A DNA stretch of 64,000 nt from Rs1 sp038900335 (GTDB taxonomy: Bacteria; Pseudomonadota; Gammaproteobacteria; Pseudomonadales; Balneatricaceae), in NCBI GenBank assembly GCA_038900335.1, contig JBBMRB010000016.1, forward strand, positions 30,953 to 94,952. The letters run 5' to 3'. Shown here in pieces: positions 27,388-36,455 of this stretch (position 1 is its first letter; each line of letters starts with the position of its first letter). A model generated the notes under the pieces. That model did no database searches. It had not been told where the DNA came from and saw nothing but the letters and a program-made list of their open reading frames with translations. The position numbers and the translations under genes are program-made.

Positions 27388-28167
27388 ATGAGCCAGTTTG
27401 AAAATATATTATTAGAAGAAATTAAACCAAACATTTATTGCTTAACAGTGAATAGACCAAAAGTGCTCAACGCCCTCAATAAAGAGACTATTGAAGAAAT
27501 GGCGGCGGCATTAGAAATTGTTGCACAAGATAGCGCTGCCCGCGTCTTGTTTTTAACAGGCAGTGGTGAGAAATCATTTGTGGCCGGTGCTGATATCTCG
27601 CAAATGCAGGATCTTGACGGCCTACAAGGTAAGAAGTTTGGCGAGTTAGCACTGCGCACCTTTAGACGATTAGAAACGTTAGATGTGCCAGTCATTGCCT
27701 TAGTTAACGGCTATGCATTAGGTGGTGGTTGTGAGCTGGCATTAAGCTGTGACTTCATGCTGGCCGCTGAGAATGCCAAATTTGGCCAGCCGGAAGTAGG
27801 CCTAGGTGTGACACCAGGTTTTGGCGGCACGCAGCGCTTACCGCGTCTAGTGGGCAAAGGCGTAGCCATGGAAATGCTGGTCAGTGGCCGCATGCTAGAT
27901 GCAAGTGAAGCACTGCAACGCGGTTTAGTTAATCATGTTTATCCGCAAGCGCAGTTACTGGAAGAAGGGCTGAAACTGGCAGATAAAATCTGTAAGAACG
28001 GGCCAACAGCGGTTAAATTAACTAAAGAGCTAGTACAGCGCGGCCTTGATATGGACTTAGAAAATGCCTGTGCCATGGAAAGTGATTTATTTGGTTTAAG
28101 CTTCTCAACTGCAGAGCAAACTGAGGGAATGAGCGCCTTTTTAGAAAAGCGTAAAGCTAACTTTTAA
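27388..28167 (+). CDS. Enoyl-CoA hydratase (crotonase family)
   Basis: A 259-residue crotonase with the oxyanion-hole loops (AGADISQM and NGYALGGGCELALSCDF) and the catalytic-Glu region (KFGQPEVGLGVTPGFGGTQRLPRLVG). Length and sequence resemble short-chain enoyl-CoA hydratases (Crt/EchA). AGGAGAG lies before the ATG. With the preceding dehydrogenase it forms a minimal beta-oxidation or butyrate-type module; no thiolase or acyl-CoA dehydrogenase is near. Confidence 0.93.
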   Translation: MSQFENILLEEIKPNIYCLTVNRPKVLNALNKETIEEMAAALEIVAQDSAARVLFLTGSGEKSFVAGADISQMQDLDGLQGKKFGELALRTFRRLETLDVPVIALVNGYALGGGCELALSCDFMLAAENAKFGQPEVGLGVTPGFGGTQRLPRLVGKGVAMEMLVSGRMLDASEALQRGLVNHVYPQAQLLEEGLKLADKICKNGPTAVKLTKELVQRGLDMDLENACAMESDLFGLSFSTAEQTEGMSAFLEKRKANF

Positions 28168-28180
28168 ATAACCTTACACT

Positions 28181-28210
28181 GATTGAGGCGTTATCGCTAA
28201 TGCCTCAATT
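28181..28210 (+). terminator. Hairpin after the enoyl-CoA hydratase gene
   Basis: GATTGAGGC and GCCTCAATT arms (with inner TTA/TAA pairing) around a short loop, 14 bp after the stop. The T run is poor. Confidence 0.5.
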
Positions 28211-28297
28211 AGCCTGTCTTAGTCGTAATCATTTGCCTCCAATAGCAGTGATTAGTTAACATCAGTGTTTTGTAATGACAGAGCTAGCGTATAAAAG

Positions 28298-28840
28298 ATG
28301 ATTTATAAAGTAATAGTAGGCTCCACTAACCCCGTAAAAATTGCCGCCGTTAACTATGCATTTAATGCTGTATTCACATCCTTTGAGATAGATTGCACAG
28401 GGGTGAATGCGCCCTCAGGTGTGGCTGATCAGCCTATGGATACCGAGCAAACTAAAGCAGGTGCTATCAATCGTGTTGAGTTTTGCGCTAAAGAGCATAG
28501 TGATTATGACTTTTATGTGGCGATAGAGGGCGGTGTCGATCTATTTGCAGGCAATGCTGCTGCTTTTGCCTGTATTGCTATCAAACATAAAGAGCAATTA
28601 ATAGTCGGGCGCAGCGCTAACTTGCCACTACCTGTTGCTATTTATCAAGCGTTGGAAAAAGGCGAAGAGCTAGGGGATGTGATGGATAGGTTGTTCAATA
28701 CCCATAACATCAAACAAAAAGGCGGTGCGATTGGCTTATTAACCAACGAGCTAGAAACAAGGCAAAGCACTTATCAACAAGCGCTGATTCTAGCGTTAGC
28801 ACCTTTCATACACCCGCAGCTGTATTTACCTATTGGTTGA
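28298..28840 (+). CDS. yjjX: Inosine/xanthosine triphosphatase (YjjX/NTPase)
   Basis: A 180-residue non-canonical purine NTP phosphatase that clears ITP and XTP. The start VIVGSTNPVKIAAVNYAF and the GVADQPMDTEQTKAGAINR segment are characteristic. The Glu/Gly-rich FYVAIEGGVDLF and the RLFNTHNIKQKGGAIGLLT stretches are also present. The last ~60 codons' worth of sequence is partly duplicated downstream. The function is established by family, not by context. Confidence 0.93.
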   Translation: MIYKVIVGSTNPVKIAAVNYAFNAVFTSFEIDCTGVNAPSGVADQPMDTEQTKAGAINRVEFCAKEHSDYDFYVAIEGGVDLFAGNAAAFACIAIKHKEQLIVGRSANLPLPVAIYQALEKGEELGDVMDRLFNTHNIKQKGGAIGLLTNELETRQSTYQQALILALAPFIHPQLYLPIG

Positions 28841-29085
28841 TGACAGGTGCTTGATCTTGATAAAGAGCAATTAATAGCATGCTTGGGCGCAGCGCTGATT
28901 CTAGCGTTAGCACCTTTCATACACCCGCAGCTGTATTTACCTATTGGTTGATGACAGGTGCTTGATGACAGGTGCTTGAACTTGATAAAGAGCAATTAAT
29001 AGCATGCTTGGGCGCAGTGTTGATTCTGCTGTTAACGCCTTTTTATACTCGCAATTGTATTTACCTACTAGTGCTGAAAGCGTGT
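28841..29085. repeat. Tandem copies of the yjjX 3' end
   Basis: The 3' end of yjjX from 28781 (GCGCTGATTC...) through the stop recurs, almost identical, from 28892, and as a diverged third copy from 29017. The linker between copies (AAGAGCAATTAATAG...GGGCGCAG) itself resembles bases inside the gene near 28590-28617. Copy 2 also holds a 14-bp internal duplication (GATGACAGGTGCTT). The region has no other coding signal. Confidence 0.9.
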
Positions 29086-29142
29086 TAATATGGCGGTTAA
29101 TTAGCAGTTGTTAACATTGTCCAGTAAAGGTCGTTGAAGAGT

Positions 29143-29322
29143 ATGAATCGTAAAAAGAAGCTAAACAGTATATTTAATTCAAGATTAAAAAAAGCAAAAG
29201 CGAAGCTCAGTACCACGAGTAAACCAAAGTATATATCTAAAGCGGATCGTGAAGCACAGGCCAAGCAACAGGCAGCAGATGAGCAGCTAGTGGTAGATAA
29301 TGTAGAGCAAGAAAACGCATAG
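29143..29322 (+). CDS. DUF2986-family small basic protein
   Basis: A 59-residue protein beginning MNRKKKLNSIFNSRLKKAKA, with SKPKYISKADREAQAKQQAA in the middle. This is the pattern of the DUF2986 family of small Lys-rich proteins from marine gammaproteobacteria, whose function is unknown. The ATG at 29143 is preferred because the family starts MNRKKK; a TTG lies 9 bp upstream. It is convergent with the cupin-XRE gene across a long inverted repeat. Confidence 0.75.
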   Translation: MNRKKKLNSIFNSRLKKAKAKLSTTSKPKYISKADREAQAKQQAADEQLVVDNVEQENA

Positions 29323-29359
29323 CATTACACATAATGTAGCTATAAACACGGCTACAGTG

Positions 29360-29414
29360 TTTGCAAGTTCGCCATTGCCTAAGCTATTGTCTAAACTATT
29401 GGCGAGCTTGCAAA
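29360..29414. repeat. Long inverted repeat between convergent genes
   Basis: TTTGCAAGTTCGCCA and TGGCGAGCTTGCAAA pair over 15 bp (one G-U) around a 25-nt loop containing two copies of CTAA(G/A)CTATTG. It probably terminates both flanking genes but has no T run. Confidence 0.6.
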
Positions 29415-29452
29415 TAACCAAGCAGTTAGTTTATAAGTCACTGCTGGCAAAA

Positions 29453-30070
29453 CTAATAGCTCGCACCGACTAATGTCCAAATAATCACCGTATCTTCAGT
29501 CTCTGAAGGGTTGTAAACCCGATGAGGCTTGTCATCATGTAAAGAAAAACTATCCCCTGCTTGTAAGCTGAAATGCTCATCCCCGATATATAGCTCTAGT
29601 GATCCAGATTGTACAAACCCCGCTTCTTCTCCGCTGCGTTGGCGGTGTTCTTTAGTATCGGCTTTCGGGGCGAGGGTAGTCAGAATCATTTGTAACTGTT
29701 TGCTTAAGTGAGGCGTCAATAGCTCTTCGGATATACCAGTGCCGGTATAATTTAAATGGCGCCTATTATCGCTGCGAACAATATAATTAAGCTCTTCTTT
29801 AGGTGTCTCGTTATCAGTATGGAAGAACCAGCTGATATTCACGTTCAGCATTTCGCTAATGGCTTTTAACGTTGCAATGGGTAATGCAGATACACCGCGC
29901 TCTACTTGGCTAATATAGCCTATAGAGCGGTCTATATGTTTGGCCATTGCAATAAGGGTGATACCTTTTGCCTTACGTAAATCACGAATTTGTTGACCAA
30001 TTTGGTAATTCGTTTGTTGGGCATCTGCTTGTGCTAATGGTACTGGCTGGTTGTTATCTTTGTTTGGCAT
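29453..30070 (-). CDS. XRE-family regulator with cupin domain
   Basis: A 205-residue regulator: a lambda-Cro-type HTH at residues ~27-80 (IRDLRKAKGITLIAMAKHIDRSIGYISQVERG) and a C-terminal cupin_2 beta barrel (GEEAGFVQSGSLELYIGDEHFSLQAGDSFSLHDDKPHRVYNP). PuuR and SutR belong to this type and sense small metabolites through the cupin. It resembles PuuR in size, but no polyamine genes lie beside it (the puuC-like end is ~29 kb away). It stands alone, so its target is unknown. Confidence 0.88.
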   Translation of the reverse strand: MPNKDNNQPVPLAQADAQQTNYQIGQQIRDLRKAKGITLIAMAKHIDRSIGYISQVERGVSALPIATLKAISEMLNVNISWFFHTDNETPKEELNYIVRSDNRRHLNYTGTGISEELLTPHLSKQLQMILTTLAPKADTKEHRQRSGEEAGFVQSGSLELYIGDEHFSLQAGDSFSLHDDKPHRVYNPSETEDTVIIWTLVGASY

Positions 30071-30240
30071 GGTGTTAACGTATTAATTTGATTTTTAAGT
30101 TTACATAAATGCGACCTAGCTCAGCTAAAAAGCTAATTAAATAAGCTTCGCATTCAGTAATATAATGGATGTGTTAACTACAATAGCATTGATATGGCTG
30201 ATAGCGAAGCAACAACGTCGTTATCAGCCTTTGAGGTGAA

Positions 30241-32229
30241 TCAGCGCTCAATAATAAATGTATCTATGCTCTGCTGTAGCTCTTTATTGTTGATGTTTGA
30301 ATCTTGGTATATCGACTGTAAATTTTTAGATAGCTCAAACTCATGTAATGCTACTTTTTGGATGTGAGAAATCTCACCAGCCACTTGGCCTAATGTGGTG
30401 GTTTGCTCCTCAGCTGCTGCAGATAAGCTGGTGGCCATATGCTCAAGCTCAAGGGCAAGGGTTTTTACATCATTCGACGTTTTTTCAGCCGATAAGCTGT
30501 ATTCAAAAAGATCTGCAGTGGCGGTAACATTTTGATTGATACCCTCAACTACTTGGCTACTGACTTGTTGTAGATCGCTAAGTAAACTGTGTATTTTATC
30601 TGAGGCATCTCTGCTACCTTGCGCTAATACTCTGACCTCATCGGCGACGACAGCAAATCCTCGACCGTGCTCTCCGGCGCGAGCGGCCTCAATAGCAGCA
30701 TTGAGCGCTAGCAAATTAGTTTGGTCAGAGAGCGAGTTAATGGTATCCAAAATCGTGCTAATTTCAACGACCTGAGTTTCCATCCGCCCCGCACTTTGCT
30801 GTACTGCTTTCATATTAGCATCAACTAAATCTGCGGCATCTTTGGTTTGCTGGTTAAGTTTTAGTGAATCACTTGCCGTGGTTTCTAATGAATTACTTGA
30901 GGTTTTAGCCAGTACTGCTGATTGTGCTATCTCATCACTAGTGTCGACTAATGCCTCTATAGCGTGGGAAATAGAGCTCGCTAATTCTTGAGTCTCTTGT
31001 GATCCCTTGACAATAGCAGAGGTCGTTAGCCCTAAATTTTCATTAAATTTCGAGCTGGTTTTAATGGTGCTGTCCAAGCCTAAAATGAGTGATTTGATGG
31101 CTACAATCATGGTGTTAATTGAAACTGAGATGCGCCCCAATTCGTTGTTAGTACTTAAGGTAACATCGGTTGTTAAGTCATTGTTGTCGGCGATGTTATT
31201 TAAATTGACTGAAAGGTCATCTAATTGCATTCTCAAGCTTCTAACTAAATAGATATTAATGAAAATAACTAAGATTAAAAATGTAATCGCGATGAGGGCG
31301 GTATAAACAATATGATTAGTGGATCTAGTAATATTTAGATTACTTTGTGCCGTGATAGCAAGCCATTGGTTATCAAGTAGCAGCTTTACATCGTTGATTT
31401 GCGCACTCATCAGTGAAAACCAAGCTTGTGCAGTCGGTAAGTTAGAAAAATCTGTAGGCTTGCTCAGCAGTGCTGTCGTCACATTAGCTAATTGCCCGGT
31501 ACGCGGCTCAGACATTATATTAGTAAATTCATGCGCCGCCTCTGGCAATAAAAAACTTTCTATACTTTCAACAACATGTGTTTGTAGTACCAGGTAACTG
31601 CTAATTTCACTGTGCTCTGCATTAGTGATGGCGCCACGTGTTAATACGCCATTGGCCTTGCCTCTGATTTTTCCTGTCTGCTCTTTGTATTGGGCCAAGA
31701 GTACAGCGGCTTTTAAGTTTTGTTTTAATTCACTGCGGCTAACATCAAGCATGAAATTACTCATAGAGCTCAATGCTATCTCATTAATCGTGCTGTAGAG
31801 GGTGAACGCTCCTTGCGCATCTAACTTATCGACACTTTCACGTATCAAGGCTCTTTTGTCTAGATACTTATTGAGTAAAGATAATCGGCTAAGCACACGC
31901 ATATGTGGCGGCCACTCGCTCTGTGCGAGCTCTTTTAAATGTTCGACAGCGCCATCTGCTATTGTGCGTTGGGCGTCAACTTTGGCTTTTTTATCATCGC
32001 TAGGTGATGCTAAAAAACCGGCGGTTAAGCCGCGCTCTACCGCCGTGTTATGCGCTATTTTTTCTAGTGCATCCAATAAAAAAACGACATGTTTATCGTT
32101 GTCTTCCAATTCAAGTTCAGCAAGAGATTGCCTAACATTTAAAGTCATTAAGCAAATAGTTAGCAACACAAACAAACTAAATGAAACGAGTGAGAGTTGT
32201 ACGATAGAAAAACGTTTTAGCACTAACAT
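30241..32229 (-). CDS. Methyl-accepting chemotaxis protein with NIT sensor
   Basis: A 662-residue membrane chemoreceptor. It has an N-terminal membrane span, a periplasmic helical NIT-type domain (AVERGLTAGFLASPSDDKKAKVDAQR and VLTRGAITNAEHSEISSYL), a second span near residues 310-330, a HAMP linker and the signalling hairpin ending in the conserved tip (NSLSDQTNLLALNAAIEAARAGEHGRGFAVVADEVRVLA). NIT domains are proposed to sense nitrate or nitrite. It stands alone without other che genes. The ATG at 32229 is used; the TTG one codon upstream adds one residue. Confidence 0.92.
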   Translation of the reverse strand: MLVLKRFSIVQLSLVSFSLFVLLTICLMTLNVRQSLAELELEDNDKHVVFLLDALEKIAHNTAVERGLTAGFLASPSDDKKAKVDAQRTIADGAVEHLKELAQSEWPPHMRVLSRLSLLNKYLDKRALIRESVDKLDAQGAFTLYSTINEIALSSMSNFMLDVSRSELKQNLKAAVLLAQYKEQTGKIRGKANGVLTRGAITNAEHSEISSYLVLQTHVVESIESFLLPEAAHEFTNIMSEPRTGQLANVTTALLSKPTDFSNLPTAQAWFSLMSAQINDVKLLLDNQWLAITAQSNLNITRSTNHIVYTALIAITFLILVIFINIYLVRSLRMQLDDLSVNLNNIADNNDLTTDVTLSTNNELGRISVSINTMIVAIKSLILGLDSTIKTSSKFNENLGLTTSAIVKGSQETQELASSISHAIEALVDTSDEIAQSAVLAKTSSNSLETTASDSLKLNQQTKDAADLVDANMKAVQQSAGRMETQVVEISTILDTINSLSDQTNLLALNAAIEAARAGEHGRGFAVVADEVRVLAQGSRDASDKIHSLLSDLQQVSSQVVEGINQNVTATADLFEYSLSAEKTSNDVKTLALELEHMATSLSAAAEEQTTTLGQVAGEISHIQKVALHEFELSKNLQSIYQDSNINNKELQQSIDTFIIER

Positions 32230-32347
32230 CAATATACCTATGTATATAAAGTGAAAAATTTATACTTTAAACTTAGGACAAAGTAGGGAGAGTGCAACTA
32301 TATTTAGCTGTTTTTTTAAGTAAAAAAAGAATTGTTAGTCAGGGCTA

Positions 32348-32391
32348 AAAAATGCATTAAAATAGGGCGAAAAATGCATTAAAACAGGGCG
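32348..32391. repeat. 22-bp direct tandem repeat
   Basis: Two adjacent 22-bp units (AAAAATGCATTAAAA[T/C]AGGGCG) with one difference, upstream of the chemoreceptor gene. Confidence 0.8.
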
Positions 32392-32406
32392 TAAAAACCT
32401 GTTTTT
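32381..32406. terminator. Hairpin upstream of the chemoreceptor
   Basis: AAAACAGG pairs with CCTGTTTT around a 9-nt loop, followed by T on the plus strand and by A on the other. With the 32461-32483 hairpin it could stop transcription from the phytase-like gene. Confidence 0.4.
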
Positions 32407-32460
32407 TGGGTTGCTGATCTTCAGAGAGGGGCAGTAAAAAATGCAGAGCTTCGCTGTAAC

Positions 32461-32483
32461 AAGCCATGCCGCTTAGACATGGC
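32461..32483 (-). terminator. Hairpin after the phytase-like gene
   Basis: AGCCATG and CATGGCT arms around a 9-nt loop, about 30 bp downstream of the gene's stop on the minus strand. Confidence 0.45.
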
Positions 32484-32511
32484 TGCTAATCAGCTTTAAA
32501 GTGCTGCTAGG

Positions 32512-33909
32512 CTATTTCAAATTTAAATTATCAATGACATATAAGACATTAGCATCAATAACGTTTTGTTCTTTATCTAGATATTTTTGCTCAAGTTTGC
32601 CTTTAGTCGCCCAAGTTGCGAAATCATCATCATTGATTACGCCAATAGTGGTTGGGTTTATTAGCCACATGCCCTCTAGTTTATCGTGAGGGTATTGAAT
32701 AGACTTTACTAAATCAGCAGCCAGTGTTTTAGTAACAGGGGCAATATTATATTTCGCTAAAATATCCCAGCCATGAGTCGATACGGCCTGCTCTAATGTT
32801 TGGCCATTAATCGTTAAACCCAACTGGTCATGTTGCTCAAGCCCTTGAGTTAATTTGATGTTTTCCAAGTTGGTGGCTGCGCTTAGATCAATACGATAGA
32901 GCCGTTTCATGGCCTCAGGATTATCAGCTAAGAAGGCGCCATCACGCTCAATCACCACGAATTCACTGTTTGATAAAGCGGCAATGCCCGAATTAGAGTT
33001 CTGTGCTTTTTGTTGTTTATATAAGTATTGGCCTGTTTTGCCAGTGGCTAGCTCAACAGTCACTAGGCGAACAAGATCAAGCTTTTTGACAGCTTTGTTT
33101 GGGTGGTACATTGTCGATTGCATCGTACCGATAAGGAACTTTTGATCAGGTGTCACCGCCAGCCCTTCCATGCCTCTGTTTGGTCTGCGATTAGCAAACT
33201 CAGCGGGTAGTTTTATGGTGCCGCGCTGATCATTGACAAAAGCATTGATACGCTCTAATTCGACTCCGTTTTGGTCAAAATGAACGATGTGCGGACCGTA
33301 TTCATCACTGACCCAGAAGGTGCCGTCATCTAGTGCCGCTAGGCCTTCGCCGTCCAGGCCAAAGTTATCTAATTTAATCGGGTTAGTGGTTTTATCAAAC
33401 GGCTCGCTCATGTTTTCTACAATAGGCTTACCGTCTTTATCAAATGGCGTTTCACCAGTGCCACCCATATCGGCGTTGTTAGGTAAGCCTGTGATCAGTG
33501 TGCCATCAGGGCGTTTCAATAAAATGGTTTTCAGCTGCTTGATGCTGCCATCCTCACTCACTTCAAATAAACCGATGCGTGGCGTGTATTCAGGTGTTGG
33601 GAAAATTTTACCTTTACCGTAAATCTTATCTGTAAATGCGGCGTTAGGGCCGCGATCAGTTAACGCATAAAATTGGTTTTCCCTCGTTGGGTGTGCTGTC
33701 ATATCAGAGCCGTAACCGCCATTGCGAATTTCAATCATATTGCCGGCTTTAGCGTTATCTGCTATGTCGTTGCGCAATATTTGATAAGGCAGCTTAGAGC
33801 CTTTGGTGCTATCTATATTTTCTATGCCTGCCATCACCAATGGTGTGATAAAAATAGAGCTAAGGGTAAGTGCTGTAAAAGAGAGTGTCGATAATCGTGC
33901 GATGGCCAT
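32512..33909 (-). CDS. Exported esterase-like phytase-family protein
   Basis: A 465-residue protein with a signal peptide (basic-hydrophobic MAIARLSTLSFTALTLSSIF, cleavage near VMA|GI) and a beta-propeller of the PF13449 esterase-like-phytase type. Landmarks are YALTDRGPNAAFTDK, GLDGEGLAALDDGTFWVSDEYGPHI and MEGLAVTPDQKFLIGTMQS, and the C-terminal YPHDKLEGMWLINPTTIGVINDDDF. It is likely periplasmic or secreted and may release phosphate from organic esters. A LysR gene is divergent, 165 bp away. Confidence 0.85.
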   Translation of the reverse strand: MAIARLSTLSFTALTLSSIFITPLVMAGIENIDSTKGSKLPYQILRNDIADNAKAGNMIEIRNGGYGSDMTAHPTRENQFYALTDRGPNAAFTDKIYGKGKIFPTPEYTPRIGLFEVSEDGSIKQLKTILLKRPDGTLITGLPNNADMGGTGETPFDKDGKPIVENMSEPFDKTTNPIKLDNFGLDGEGLAALDDGTFWVSDEYGPHIVHFDQNGVELERINAFVNDQRGTIKLPAEFANRRPNRGMEGLAVTPDQKFLIGTMQSTMYHPNKAVKKLDLVRLVTVELATGKTGQYLYKQQKAQNSNSGIAALSNSEFVVIERDGAFLADNPEAMKRLYRIDLSAATNLENIKLTQGLEQHDQLGLTINGQTLEQAVSTHGWDILAKYNIAPVTKTLAADLVKSIQYPHDKLEGMWLINPTTIGVINDDDFATWATKGKLEQKYLDKEQNVIDANVLYVIDNLNLK

Positions 33910-34074
33910 AGTGCTATCTCGTTATTAATCAATAAAATTGATAACAACATAAAGCACAAAGATGACAGGAATATGACGAGAAATAATTACATTACTCACT
34001 CGCTATCTAATACAATAGTGCGATGCTCTGATGATTGGCCCACAAATTTAACGATAGATTGAAAAACGGATATT

Positions 34075-34971
34075 ATGGATAATTGGAACGAAATCAAAAG
34101 TGCTTATAAAGTTGCGAAACTAGGTACTTTAACAGCTGCGGCAAAAGATCTAAATGTACACCGTGCCACGGTATTAAGACACATTGATGATCTTGAACGC
34201 GCAATTGGTATGAAATTGTTTCAACGCCATTCAAAGGGCTATACGCCGACGGAAGCCGGTCTTGATTTGCTGAAAATAGCCGATGTGACCAATGATCAAT
34301 TTACCCAATTATTCGTCAGAATGAAAAACAGCTCGGCTGAGCTTACAGGGGATCTGATCATTACCTCGGTAGAGATAATGGCGACAATGCTAATGCCTGC
34401 TATGTCTGCCTTTCAAGAAAAGTACCCAAAAACTACCGTGCGCTTTTTAAGCAGTGAAAAAGTGTTGAAGCTAGAATACGGAGATGCCCATATAGCGATC
34501 CGCGGCGGTACTAAACCTACTAATCCTGATAACGTTATTATTCCTTTTATGAAGATGCCCTTTGCGCTGTATGCACATCAGTCATATATCGACAGGAAAG
34601 GTGAAATAGGTACTGACTTTAGTCAGCACGAATTCGCCTGCTTTGGCAGCCAAATTTTAGCGTTACCTTATCACGATTGGGTGAAGCAACATGTTGATCC
34701 TAATAACATAAAGTTTTTGAGTAATAGCCCCGAAGTATTAAAAGGTGCTATTAATAGCGGCCGTGCGATGGGTTTTTTACCGCAGTACATTGCTGAAAAG
34801 TACAGTGGGTTACGCGAAATTATCACACCCCATGAAGATTGGGATGTAAACTTTTGGCTAATTACCCATGGCGATCTTCACCGCTCGCCTAAAGTGCAAG
34901 CTTTCTTGAAAATTCTCAAGCGCACAGAAAATCAAACAGCGGATCTACAAAAACTTTCACTGTTTAAATAA
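34075..34971 (+). CDS. LysR-family regulator divergent from the phytase-like gene
   Basis: A 298-residue LysR regulator: HTH at residues 3-60 (YKVAKLGTLTAAAKDLNVHRATVLRHIDDLERAIGMKLFQRHSKG) and an effector domain. The N-terminal NWNEIKSAYKVAKLGTLTAAA pattern marks a subgroup of marine LysR regulators. It is divergent from the phytase-like exported protein, which it may control. A 190-bp non-coding stretch follows before the convergent chemoreceptor. Confidence 0.9.
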   Translation: MDNWNEIKSAYKVAKLGTLTAAAKDLNVHRATVLRHIDDLERAIGMKLFQRHSKGYTPTEAGLDLLKIADVTNDQFTQLFVRMKNSSAELTGDLIITSVEIMATMLMPAMSAFQEKYPKTTVRFLSSEKVLKLEYGDAHIAIRGGTKPTNPDNVIIPFMKMPFALYAHQSYIDRKGEIGTDFSQHEFACFGSQILALPYHDWVKQHVDPNNIKFLSNSPEVLKGAINSGRAMGFLPQYIAEKYSGLREIITPHEDWDVNFWLITHGDLHRSPKVQAFLKILKRTENQTADLQKLSLFK

Positions 34972-35110
34972 TGTCGCGATACAGCGCCGAAAATACAGAG
35001 CATCAGCGACGCAAAAGTCGTGTAGCGCTCAGCAGGTGAAGAGATTTGTGCAAGAGCAAACTTAAGAGGTAATGCAGCAGCGTATATAGTTGTAACATGA
35101 AAGCGAAAGA

Positions 35111-35138
35111 CTAACCATATGATGTTAGCAATGGTTAG
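35111..35138 (-). terminator. Hairpin after the cytoplasmic chemoreceptor
   Basis: CTAACCAT and ATGGTTAG arms (8 bp) lie downstream of the minus-strand chemoreceptor stop, followed on that strand by a T-rich stretch (TCTTTCGCTTT). Confidence 0.5.
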
Positions 35139-35159
35139 CCTCGCTAGGTGTGTCAGTGT

Positions 35160-36455
35160 TTAAGACTTTAGCTCAGCTACTGTCTCAGATACATGCTTAG
35201 CGCCAACTTGAATGTTTTGCACTACATTGTAAGCTTTTGTGACTTGCAGCTTGCTCTTTTCGAGTAGTTGCGACACTTCATCCATGCCATTTTGCACATC
35301 AGAGGTGACTTTGCGATTATCGGCGACAACCTGTGCTATTTCATCAGTTGAGTTGGTCGTACGCGAGGCAAGTAGCCTGACTTCATCAGCGACGACAGCA
35401 AAGCCTCGTCCTTGCTCACCGGCGCGCGCAGCTTCAATTGCGGCGTTAAGTGCCAACAGGTTGGTCTGATCAGCAATGCCTTGAATGGTAGAGACAATAG
35501 CGGCAATGTTCTCTGATTGATCATTCAAGCTTAAAACTTTTGCCGAAGTTTTTTCTGCAGATAGCGAAATATCACTAGAAATTTGCACTGACGACTGTAG
35601 TAACGTAGAGGCTTCTTGTGCGGTGTTAACCGTTTCCATAGACGTTTTGTAAGCAATGTCTGATGCGTTTCTTACCGCTTTTTGCAGTGCAACATTACTG
35701 GTTATGTCACTGGCAAATTTAATCACTTTTACAATTTTATGATTACTGTTAAAAATGGGGTTGTAAGTCGCCTCTAGCCAAATATCTTGTCCCGTTGCAT
35801 TTTTGCGTAGGAACTGACCTTTCTTAATACCGCCAACAGCTAGATCTTCCCAGAAAGTTGGGTTTTCTTGATAGAACTCAGCGGTGCAAAACATTTTATG
35901 GTGCTTGCCCACGATTTCAGCAAGCTCGTAACCAACAGTTTGAGTAAAGTTTTTATTGGCAGTAATGATAGTGCCATCAGGGTTAAACTCGATGATTGCT
36001 TGTGAGTGGTTAAGCGCGGTGAGGATTGCTTCTTTAGCGAGAGCTTCATTTTTTTCTTGGGTGACATCAGCGGCAAGTTTAACAACTTTTACAATTTTGC
36101 CATCTTGTGAAATAGGAATATACGAAGCTTCTAGCCAAATATTATCGCCAGCTTTATTGACGCGCTCAAAGGTGCCTTTGTTGGCATTACCTTTTTTTAA
36201 ATCCAGCCAAAAATTGCTGTATTCTTTGGATTTAACGTAGTTCTCTTTGCACATGACTTTGTGGTGCTGTCCGACAACCTCTTCTTTGGAGTAGCCTGCT
36301 ACCGACAAAAACAAATCATTAGCGTCTAATATGATGCCATCGGGTGTGAACTGGATTAATGGAACTGTGGTTATTACAGAATCAATAATGGATTGCGCTT
36401 CATGCAACGAGGCTTCAGCGGATGATAGTCGTTTCTTTAAAGCATTATTAAACAT
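35160..36455 (-). CDS. Cytoplasmic PAS-PAS chemoreceptor (BdlA-like)
   Basis: A 431-residue soluble methyl-accepting protein with no membrane span. Two PAS domains sit at residues ~25-140 and ~145-265, each ending in a matching W-x-E-A-(S/T)-Y-x-P-I motif as in Aer/BdlA-type PAS. A short signalling hairpin follows (IQGIADQTNLLALNAAIEAARAGEQGRGFAVVADEVRLLA). It lacks an HAMP domain. Such two-PAS receptors sense internal redox, oxygen or ligands and affect motility or biofilm dispersal. It stands alone, with a 376-bp non-coding stretch on its 5' side. Confidence 0.9.
   Translation of the reverse strand: MFNNALKKRLSSAEASLHEAQSIIDSVITTVPLIQFTPDGIILDANDLFLSVAGYSKEEVVGQHHKVMCKENYVKSKEYSNFWLDLKKGNANKGTFERVNKAGDNIWLEASYIPISQDGKIVKVVKLAADVTQEKNEALAKEAILTALNHSQAIIEFNPDGTIITANKNFTQTVGYELAEIVGKHHKMFCTAEFYQENPTFWEDLAVGGIKKGQFLRKNATGQDIWLEATYNPIFNSNHKIVKVIKFASDITSNVALQKAVRNASDIAYKTSMETVNTAQEASTLLQSSVQISSDISLSAEKTSAKVLSLNDQSENIAAIVSTIQGIADQTNLLALNAAIEAARAGEQGRGFAVVADEVRLLASRTTNSTDEIAQVVADNRKVTSDVQNGMDEVSQLLEKSKLQVTKAYNVVQNIQVGAKHVSETVAELKS

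Noticed and set aside
28774..28995. 73-residue minus-strand frame with an internal repeat
   Set aside because: It lies across the yjjX 3' copies; its repeats mirror the DNA duplication and there is no ribosome site.
29360..29414. Integron attC site
   Set aside because: The arms lack the RYYYAAC/GTTRRRY core boxes and there is no integrase or cassette array.
29453..30070. PuuR controlling the left-edge puuC-like gene
   Set aside because: The domain build agrees, but the genes are 29 kb apart with no puu genes between, so the link cannot be supported from this window.
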